From SIG565 sp045650565 (GTDB lineage: Bacteria; Bacillota; Clostridia; Oscillospirales; Acutalibacteraceae), in the NCBI GenBank assembly GCA_045650565.1, contig JAZRRG010000030.1, positions 1-17,621 of the forward strand: a DNA stretch of 17,621 nt, given 5' to 3'. The position numbers and the translations under genes are program-made. Under the pieces are notes generated by a model. The model did not search any database and had not been told where the DNA came from. It was given only the letters and a program-made list of their open reading frames with translations. Shown in pieces: positions 12,561-17,621 of the stretch; positions within the stretch are counted from its first letter, which is position 1; each line of letters starts with the position of its first letter.

Positions 12561-13427
12561 TTATCGTTTGAAATGTTTATCGCGATAATTTCTCGGAGAG
12601 CATCCAAAGCGGTTTGAGAATGCCTTACTTAATGCATATACCGAGGAATAGTTAAGCATTTCGGAAATCTCGGTAATCTTTAGGCGGTTTTCTAAAAGTA
12701 AAAGGCGCACCGTCTCAAGCTTGCGGTTGTAATAATAATTGGCTATCGTATCGTGGGTGGTTTTCTTAAAAACCGAGGATAAATAACCGTAGCTGTAGCC
12801 CATAATTTTCGACAATTCAGAAAGGTTTTTAAGGGTATATATGTGGGTGTCAATATAGTTCATAATTTTATAGCATAAAACTTCGGTTGAGGTTACGGTA
12901 GAGAGGTGTCGCACTGCATTAATGTTAGAAAAGCCACGAATTGTATAAATGATGATTTGTCGAAAAATTGAAGATAAAAGCTCCTTTGAATATTCTTTTT
13001 CATCGTTAAGCTCGGCTATGGCGTTGCCTATAAGATGTCTTATTTGCTCGTTTTTAAAAATTCTCATAGTTGCTAAATGATAGTTTTGTGAAATTTTCTC
13101 AAGCTCGTTATGTATGCTGTCAATATCGCAGTTAAAGGCAAAAAAATCAAACTTGAGTGGATTTTGCGGGTCGGTTTCGATTTTATGCGTATCACACGGT
13201 AAGGACAGATAAATATCCCCACGCTCCACCCTTACGGGTACCGAGTTGGTGGTGACTGTGCCGACACCATCGGTAACAACTGTAAGCTCGAACAAATCGG
13301 AGTGCACATGTGTATCTATAACTGTTGTGGGACCGCAGTATAGCCGTCCGATTTGAGATACATAAACTCCCTCAAAGTCCAAGGGGTCGGAAAGGTAGGT
13401 TTTGTTTAAATGATAATTTTTCCCCAT
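12561..13427 (-). CDS. AraC-family transcriptional regulator
   Basis: This 288-residue regulator has an N-terminal cupin-type sensing domain (THVHSDLFELTVVTDG, then RVERGDIYLSLPCDTHKIE) and a C-terminal pair of helix-turn-helix motifs (NLSELSKIMGYSYGYLSSVFKK and KITEISEMLNYSSVYALSKAF, ending GCSPRNYR). It probably senses a sugar or related small molecule and controls the divergent oxidoreductase pair starting at 13616. I chose the ATG at plus position 13427 because GGGTGA lies 5 bases before it; an in-frame ATG at 13439, four codons earlier, has no ribosome site. The promoter reads away from that of the oxidoreductases. Substrate unknown. Confidence 0.9.
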   Translation of the reverse strand: MGKNYHLNKTYLSDPLDFEGVYVSQIGRLYCGPTTVIDTHVHSDLFELTVVTDGVGTVTTNSVPVRVERGDIYLSLPCDTHKIETDPQNPLKFDFFAFNCDIDSIHNELEKISQNYHLATMRIFKNEQIRHLIGNAIAELNDEKEYSKELLSSIFRQIIIYTIRGFSNINAVRHLSTVTSTEVLCYKIMNYIDTHIYTLKNLSELSKIMGYSYGYLSSVFKKTTHDTIANYYYNRKLETVRLLLLENRLKITEISEMLNYSSVYALSKAFSNRFGCSPRNYRDKHFKR

Positions 13428-13462
13428 ATTTTCACCCATATTAAAAGTTATATTATATTAAC

Positions 13463-13491
13463 ATTATATATCATAAAGTGGTGTTTTTAAA
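13463..13491 (-). promoter_or_regulatory. Promoter of the AraC-family regulator
   Basis: On the minus strand TTTAAA (plus 13486-13491), 17 bases and TATAAT (plus 13463-13468). Predicted start near 13456 leaves a leader of about 29 bases to the ATG at 13427. Confidence 0.6.
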
Positions 13492-13535
13492 GAGGGAAAA
13501 TTAAAAAATGATATCTTTTTCGTGTTTTGATAACA
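13492..13535. promoter_or_regulatory. Probable operator region between divergent promoters
   Basis: The 44 bases between the two -35 elements are AT-rich with a near-palindrome centred on GATATC (about 13507-13521). This is where an AraC regulator would be expected to bind, but I can point to no certain pair of half-sites. Confidence 0.3.
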
Positions 13536-13564
13536 TTTAAACTTGATTGTAATAGTACTATAAT
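13536..13564 (+). promoter_or_regulatory. Promoter of the oxidoreductase pair
   Basis: TTTAAA (13536-13541), a 17-base spacer and TATAAT (13559-13564). Its hexamers are identical to those of the divergent AraC promoter, and the weak -35 suits an activator-dependent promoter. Confidence 0.6.
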
Positions 13565-13615
13565 GAAAATAAAGTGAGAAATCATTTTAAAATTTAAAGC
13601 AAGAGAGGTATTTTT

Positions 13616-14680
13616 ATGAACGAAAAAACAGTAATTGCAGTTATTGGCTGCGGAAGAATTGCCAACATTGCACACTTCCCCTCATTTCAAGAGATGGGTA
13701 ATGTATATGTAAAATATGCATGCGACCTTATTCTCTCAAAGGCAGAGGCAGTAAAAGAGAAGTATGACTTTGTAGGTGAAGCCATTACCGATTATAAGGT
13801 TGCTTTAGCAGACCCCGAGGTAGAGGCGGTTTATGTTTTAACACCTAACTTTGCTCATTATACCGTAACTATGGATGCTTTAAAGGCGGGCAAGCATGTA
13901 TTTTGCGAAAAGCCCATCACCATAAGCTACAAGCTTTCTTGTGAAATGGCTGCAGAAGCCAAAAAACAGGGCAAGATGCTTTGCATAGGCGTTTGCAACC
14001 GCTTCCAGACCTCTGTTGAAATGCTTGAGAAGATGAATCGAGAGGGCAAGTTTGGCAACATCTATCACGTATATTGCTCATTCCGTGACTTCCGTTGCAT
14101 TCCGGGTCTCGGTGGTGACTTCACTACAAAATCACAGTCGGGCGGCGGTGTTCTTATCGACTGGGGTATCCATTTCTTAGATTTAATTCTTTACATTTTG
14201 GGTGGCGCAAAGCTTAAAACGGCGTCCTGTAATGCGTATTGCGAAATGGCAAAGGACATGAAGAGCTACAAATATAAGGATATGTGGGCTGAGGACACAG
14301 CCGACATTGAAAACGGCACCAACGATGTTGATGACTTTATTTCGGGCTTCATCCGTACCGACAAGGCAAGTATTTCCTTTAACGGCGCTTGGGCACAAAA
14401 CATCGAAAAGACCGAAATGTTTATTGATATTTTAGGTGATAAGTGCGGTGCACGTCTTAACTATCTTGGCAAGTTCACACTCACTGATGGCCAAACACTC
14501 GAAACTATTGAGCCCGAATATGAGCTTGGCAAGTTCTATCTTGATGAGAGCATTTCATTTATAGAATCGATTAAAACAGGCGTTAAGAACCGTGCATATA
14601 TCGATAATATTCTTGAGAGTGCAAAGCTTTTGGATGCTTTATATGAGTCATCCGACAAGAAAGCAGAGGTTGTATTCTAA
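13616..14680 (+). CDS. Gfo/Idh/MocA-family oxidoreductase
   Basis: This 354-residue enzyme is an NAD(P)-dependent dehydrogenase or related enzyme acting on a sugar, inositol or derivative. The N-terminal Rossmann domain shows VIGCGRIANIAHFPSF, with the dinucleotide-binding glycines in GCGRIA (11-16), and the family CEKPIT motif at about 97-102, where the lysine is catalytic. The C-terminal domain holds GGGVLIDWGIHFLDL, with D182, H186 and D189 matching the active-site DxGxHxxD pattern. AGAGAGG lies 7 bases before the ATG. Its stop overlaps the next start by one base (TAATG), so the two oxidoreductases are coupled. The divergent AraC regulator suggests induction by a specific carbohydrate, but the substrate cannot be identified. 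Confidence 0.92.
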   Translation: MNEKTVIAVIGCGRIANIAHFPSFQEMGNVYVKYACDLILSKAEAVKEKYDFVGEAITDYKVALADPEVEAVYVLTPNFAHYTVTMDALKAGKHVFCEKPITISYKLSCEMAAEAKKQGKMLCIGVCNRFQTSVEMLEKMNREGKFGNIYHVYCSFRDFRCIPGLGGDFTTKSQSGGGVLIDWGIHFLDLILYILGGAKLKTASCNAYCEMAKDMKSYKYKDMWAEDTADIENGTNDVDDFISGFIRTDKASISFNGAWAQNIEKTEMFIDILGDKCGARLNYLGKFTLTDGQTLETIEPEYELGKFYLDESISFIESIKTGVKNRAYIDNILESAKLLDALYESSDKKAEVVF

Positions 14681-15525
14681 TGAAAAAGATAGGATTTATA
14701 GATTATTATATCAGCGAATGGCATGCCGATAATTACCCCGCTTGGTTCAAACAAGCAAACGAAAATTTAGGTCTTGATTATGAGGTTGCTTATTTTTGGG
14801 CAGAGCGAGAGGTGTCTTTAGTAGACGGTGTAACCTCTGGCGAATGGGCAAAGAAGATGGGTATTACCCAGCTTGATACCATAGAGGAGCTTTGCGAAAA
14901 GAGTGATGTTATAGTTATTCTCGCACCCTCTGACCCCGAAAAGCATTTAGAGTATGCAAAGAAGGTTTTACCCTACGGCAAGCGTACATATATAGACAAG
15001 ACCTTCGCACCAGACCTTGAAACTGCACAAAAAATCTTTGAGATTGCAAAACAGCACGGAACACCCTTCTTCACAAGCTCTGCGCTTCGCTTTGCTGATG
15101 AATTAAAGGAATTATCCGATGTTAAAAACCTTGTAGTAGCGGGTTACGGCAGAGTTTTTGAGGAGTACCTCATTCACACCTGCGAAATTGCGGTAACCCT
15201 TTTAAAGAGCCGCATTGTAAAGGTTAAGTCCGATAAGGTTGGCGCCCAGTACTTCTGCCGTGCATTGACAGAAGACGGCAACGAAATCGGAATGCTTTTA
15301 TCCGAGGGCTTTGTTCAGTACTGCGTTGTAGCCGAAAACTCAAAGGGAGAGCTTGTGCGCAAGGATGTTAAGAGTGAATTCTTTATCAATCTTATTTCAT
15401 CAATGCTTAAATTCTTTGAGGATGGCGAAGTGCCGTTTGATGCAAACGAGACCATAGAGGTTATGCGCCTTAGAGCAGGTCTTATAAAAGCCGAAGCACA
15501 GGATGGCGTATGGCTTGAGGTGTAA
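14680..15525 (+). CDS. Divergent Gfo/Idh/MocA-like oxidoreductase
   Basis: This 281-residue protein resembles Gfo/Idh/MocA oxidoreductases in layout: a Rossmann-like N-terminal half with DTIEELCEKSDVIVILAPSDPEKHLEYAKKVL (about 66-97), YIDKTFAPD at 104-112 in the position of the EKP motif, and SALRF at 134-138. It is shorter than its neighbour and its first strand reads MKKIGFIDYYISEWHADNYPAWF, without the GxGxxG nucleotide loop. A changed cofactor mode or a partner role is possible. AGAGG lies 10 bases before the ATG, which overlaps the previous stop by one base, so production is tied to the first enzyme. It may be the second step or a subunit; the reaction is unknown. A strong terminator follows. 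Confidence 0.8.
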   Translation: MKKIGFIDYYISEWHADNYPAWFKQANENLGLDYEVAYFWAEREVSLVDGVTSGEWAKKMGITQLDTIEELCEKSDVIVILAPSDPEKHLEYAKKVLPYGKRTYIDKTFAPDLETAQKIFEIAKQHGTPFFTSSALRFADELKELSDVKNLVVAGYGRVFEEYLIHTCEIAVTLLKSRIVKVKSDKVGAQYFCRALTEDGNEIGMLLSEGFVQYCVVAENSKGELVRKDVKSEFFINLISSMLKFFEDGEVPFDANETIEVMRLRAGLIKAEAQDGVWLEV

Positions 15526-15555
15526 TTATAGATACACATATATAATAAAAAAACG

Positions 15556-15587
15556 GCAACCTCGTGCTTTCGGGGTTGCTCTTTTTT
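15556..15587 (+). terminator. Terminator of the oxidoreductase operon
   Basis: GCAACCTCG (15556-15564) pairs with CGGGGTTGC (15571-15579), one G-T pair, followed by TCTTTTTT. An A-rich run before the stem may let it act on both strands. Confidence 0.88.
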
Positions 15588-15596
15588 GTGCCAATA

Positions 15597-15625
15597 TTGA
15601 TTGTTAAAAATAAATGTGATATAAT
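15597..15625 (+). promoter_or_regulatory. Promoter of azlCD
   Basis: TTGATT (15597-15602), a 17-base spacer and TATAAT (15620-15625) with TG one base before the -10. It lies just beyond the terminator of the preceding operon, and transcription should begin near 15632. Confidence 0.75.
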
Positions 15626-15655
15626 CGTCATAAATAATAAAAGGGCGGTGGAGAT

Positions 15656-16369
15656 ATGACCAATAAACGTTGGTACGCAAGGGGACTTTGCGACGGAATA
15701 CCCATAGCGTTAGGGTATTTTGCGGTGTCGTTTGCTCTCGGCATTACCGCAAAGAATGCGGGCTTCACGGCTTTTCAAGCGGCGCTTACAGCGCTGCTTA
15801 CCAACGCCTCGGCAGGAGCGTATGCCGGTTTTACCTTGGTGGCGGCGGGTGCCGGATATATCGAGATGGCAATTATGCAGTTTATAGCAAATGCAAGATA
15901 TTTGCTTATGTCCTGCGCTTTAAGTCAAAAGCTTGACAGCAAAACGGGGCTGCTTCACCGATTTATCCTGGGCTTTGATGTAACCGATGAGATTTTTGGT
16001 ATTTCCATGGCGGTCGGTGGCAAATTGAACCCCGCATACACCTATGGAGCAATGACGGTGTCTATTCCCTGTTGGGCGACAGGCACATACTTGGGCGTTG
16101 TGATGGGAAGCGTTTTGCCGACAGTTGTTGTCAACGCATTAAGCGTCGGGCTTTACGGTATGTTTTTGGCTATAATTATACCGCCTGCAAGGCGTGACAA
16201 AACAATCGCAGCTTTGGTTTTTGTTTCTATGCTGGCAAGCTTTTGCTTTGCAAAGGCGCCTTTTTTATCGGTGATACCCGAAGGTGTGCGTATAATACTT
16301 CTAACGGTGGTTATATCGCTGTTAGCAGCAGTGCTTTTTCCACGGGAGGAAAACGAGAATGAAGGGTAA
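15656..16369 (+). CDS. azlC: AzlC branched-chain amino-acid exporter, large subunit
   Basis: AzlC forms with AzlD a two-subunit membrane exporter for branched-chain amino acids and some analogues; it is often labelled an ABC permease although no ATPase is involved. The 237-residue sequence shows the family start GLCDGIPIALGYFAVSFALGITAKNAGF, the FTLVAAGAGYIEMAIMQFIANARYLLMS block (about 60-87) and a conserved LGFDVTDEIF segment (about 105-114), with five or six membrane segments. GGTGGAG lies a few bases before the ATG. The end overlaps azlD by 11 bases, which argues for coupled translation. Length is normal. No regulator is adjacent. Confidence 0.93.
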   Translation: MTNKRWYARGLCDGIPIALGYFAVSFALGITAKNAGFTAFQAALTALLTNASAGAYAGFTLVAAGAGYIEMAIMQFIANARYLLMSCALSQKLDSKTGLLHRFILGFDVTDEIFGISMAVGGKLNPAYTYGAMTVSIPCWATGTYLGVVMGSVLPTVVVNALSVGLYGMFLAIIIPPARRDKTIAALVFVSMLASFCFAKAPFLSVIPEGVRIILLTVVISLLAAVLFPREENENEG

Positions 16370-16667
16370 TATATTTATTTACATTTTGATAATGGCGGCG
16401 GTTACATATCTTATAAGGGTGCTGCCCTTAACCTTTATCCGCCGTGAGATAAAGAACAAAACAATCAAATCATTTCTGTATTATGTGCCCTATGTAACCC
16501 TTGCCGTTATGACATTTCCTGCAATCATTGAGGCAACGGGCGGCATATGGTCGGGTATAGCCGCATTGGTTATTGGAGTACTGTTGGCGTTTTTTGGTGC
16601 GGGGTTACCGGTAGTTGCCGCACTCTCGTGCGGGGCGGTGCTGATTATTGAGTTAATTATGCTTTAA
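16359..16667 (+). CDS. azlD: AzlD branched-chain amino-acid exporter, small subunit
   Basis: This 102-residue membrane protein is the small partner of AzlC. It begins with a membrane segment followed by the AzlD signature TYLIRVLPLTFIRREIKNKTIKSFLYYVPYVTLAVMTFPAI (about residues 16-56) and has two further hydrophobic helices. GGGAGG lies 9 bases before the ATG, inside the end of azlC. Size and order azlC-azlD are the family norm. No hairpin terminator is clear in the 105 bases before pckG. Confidence 0.93.
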   Translation: MKGNIFIYILIMAAVTYLIRVLPLTFIRREIKNKTIKSFLYYVPYVTLAVMTFPAIIEATGGIWSGIAALVIGVLLAFFGAGLPVVAALSCGAVLIIELIML

Positions 16668-16692
16668 AATGCCAAAAAATTGGTAAATTCTA

Positions 16693-16721
16693 TTGATTTA
16701 TAATAGGTGTTAGGGTATAAT
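16693..16721 (+). promoter_or_regulatory. Promoter of pckG
   Basis: TTGATT (16693-16698), 17 bases and TATAAT (16716-16721). Predicted start near 16728 gives a leader of about 45 bases with AGGAGAG (16758-16764) 8 bases before the ATG. Confidence 0.75.
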
Positions 16722-16772
16722 ACTATACGGAGAAATTTGTATTTCAAATATTATTTTAGGAGAGTGTCCCAA

Positions 16773-17621
16773 ATGACAAAAAACAAAACAGTTTTAAAAT
16801 GGCTTGAAGAAATGCAAGACCTTTTAAAGCCCGAAAAGGTAGTCTGGGTTGACGGTAGCGACGAGCAAAGAGAAGAGCTTCGTGCCGAGGCCGTTAAATT
16901 AGGCGAGCTTGAAAAACTTAATGATGAAAAATTACCCGGTTGTTATCTCCACCGCACCAATCCGAACGATGTTGCGCGTGTTGAAGACCGTACATTTATA
17001 TGTACCTCCACAAAAGAGATGGCAGGTCCTACAAACAATTGGTGTGACCCCAAGGAAATGTACGAAAAGCTTTATGCCATAGCAAAGGATAGCTATAAGG
17101 GTCGCACAATGTATGTAATTCCTTATTCAATGGGACCTGTTGGTTCACCTCTTGCAAAAATCGGTATTGAGATTACCGATTCGGTTTACGTTGTACTCAA
17201 TATGCTTATTATGACCCGTGTTGGCACCAAGGTGCTTGAGGTTCTTGGCGATAGTAATGACTGGGTTCGTGGTTTACACTCACGCTGTGATGTTGACCCA
17301 GAGAAGAGATATATCTGTCACTTCCCCGAGGACAACACAATTATTTCTGTAAATTCGGGTTACGGCGGTAACGTGCTTCTCGGCAAAAAGTGCTTTGCGC
17401 TTCGTATCGCTTCCTTCCAGGGCTGGAAAGAGGGCTGGATGGCAGAGCATATGCTTATTTTAGGTCTTGAGAACCCGAAGGGTGAGGTTAAGTACATCGC
17501 TGCGGCATTCCCGTCGGCTTGCGGTAAAACCAACCTCGCAATGCTTATTCCACCTAAGAGTTATCTTGATAAAGGTTATAAGATTGAATGTGTTGGCGAC
17601 GATATCGCTTGGATTAGAGTT
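16773..17621 (+). CDS. pckG: Phosphoenolpyruvate carboxykinase (GTP), 5' part
   Basis: The enzyme interconverts oxaloacetate plus GTP with phosphoenolpyruvate plus CO2, serving gluconeogenesis or, in anaerobes, CO2 fixation towards oxaloacetate. The first 283 codons are present, about half of the usual 600 or so, and the frame is open at the window edge. Visible motifs are the N-terminal RTFICTSTKEMAGPTNNW block (about 73-90), SGYGGNVLLGKKCFALRIAS (oxaloacetate and metal site), FPSACGKTNLAML (246-258, the P-loop with the reactive cysteine of GTP-type enzymes) and GDDIAW (275-280). The ACGKTN loop separates it from the ATP-type PckA. It has its own promoter and AGGAGAG ribosome site. Confidence 0.95.
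   Translation, partial: MTKNKTVLKWLEEMQDLLKPEKVVWVDGSDEQREELRAEAVKLGELEKLNDEKLPGCYLHRTNPNDVARVEDRTFICTSTKEMAGPTNNWCDPKEMYEKLYAIAKDSYKGRTMYVIPYSMGPVGSPLAKIGIEITDSVYVVLNMLIMTRVGTKVLEVLGDSNDWVRGLHSRCDVDPEKRYICHFPEDNTIISVNSGYGGNVLLGKKCFALRIASFQGWKEGWMAEHMLILGLENPKGEVKYIAAAFPSACGKTNLAMLIPPKSYLDKGYKIECVGDDIAWIRV

Noticed and set aside
1..17621. CRISPR array, prophage, insertion sequence or diversity-generating retroelement
   Set aside because: No regularly spaced repeats, transposase, integrase, reverse transcriptase or phage structural genes were seen; apart from the DUF559 cassette and the SLOG/XRE module the content is housekeeping or metabolic.

Overview
This window looks like a chromosomal segment of a low-to-mid GC Gram-positive anaerobe, most likely class Clostridia (an Oscillospirales or other gut Eubacteriales lineage is my best guess). 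The reasons are near-consensus SigA-type promoters, strong Shine-Dalgarno sites, many intrinsic terminators, a SecA ending in a zinc-binding SEC-C tail, AzlCD, GTP-type PEP carboxykinase and an AsnB of the type seen in anaerobic Firmicutes. Taxonomy is inferred from protein style only.

Layout. 1-~238 is the 3' end of a 23S rRNA, closed by an intrinsic terminator with no 5S gene before it. A PHP-type histidinol-phosphatase follows (394-1170). Directly behind its stop codon lies a compact cassette (about 1173-1637): a DUF559 endonuclease-like gene bracketed by inverted, hairpin-forming arms. 1700-2610 holds a small accessory module: a truncated copy of a SLOG/DUF2493 gene, an XRE repressor on the minus strand, and the intact SLOG/DUF2493 gene divergent from it. 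Minus-strand secA (2619-5354) and a minus-strand ApbE-type flavin-transferase lipoprotein (5419-6360) come next. Divergent from apbE is a plus-strand run: NusG-domain-II membrane protein, Gx-transporter/heptaprenyl-diphosphate-synthase-I-like protein, asparagine synthetase, and a 61-residue protein whose ribosome site lies inside a terminator hairpin. ApbE, NusG_II and Gx proteins together resemble part of the flavin-based extracellular electron transfer or Rnf-associated gene sets of Firmicutes.

A tRNA-Tyr with a consensus promoter (9402-9540) separates this from an ion-transport pair: a CLC-family transporter with fluoride-exporter-like motifs and an ArsB/NhaD/SLC13-type permease. Behind them lies an internally deleted remnant of a DUF4886 (SGNH-hydrolase-like) gene. 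An AraC regulator (minus) faces a translationally coupled pair of Gfo/Idh/MocA-type oxidoreductases, forming a probable regulated catabolic unit of unknown substrate. The window ends with azlC-azlD (branched-chain amino-acid exporter) and the first 283 codons of pckG.

Most of this is ordinary chromosome. The parts most worth a second look are the palindrome-ended DUF559 cassette, the duplicated SLOG/XRE module, the divergent apbE/NusG_II promoters that predict a leaderless apbE mRNA, and the terminator that also masks the start of the small gene after asnB.
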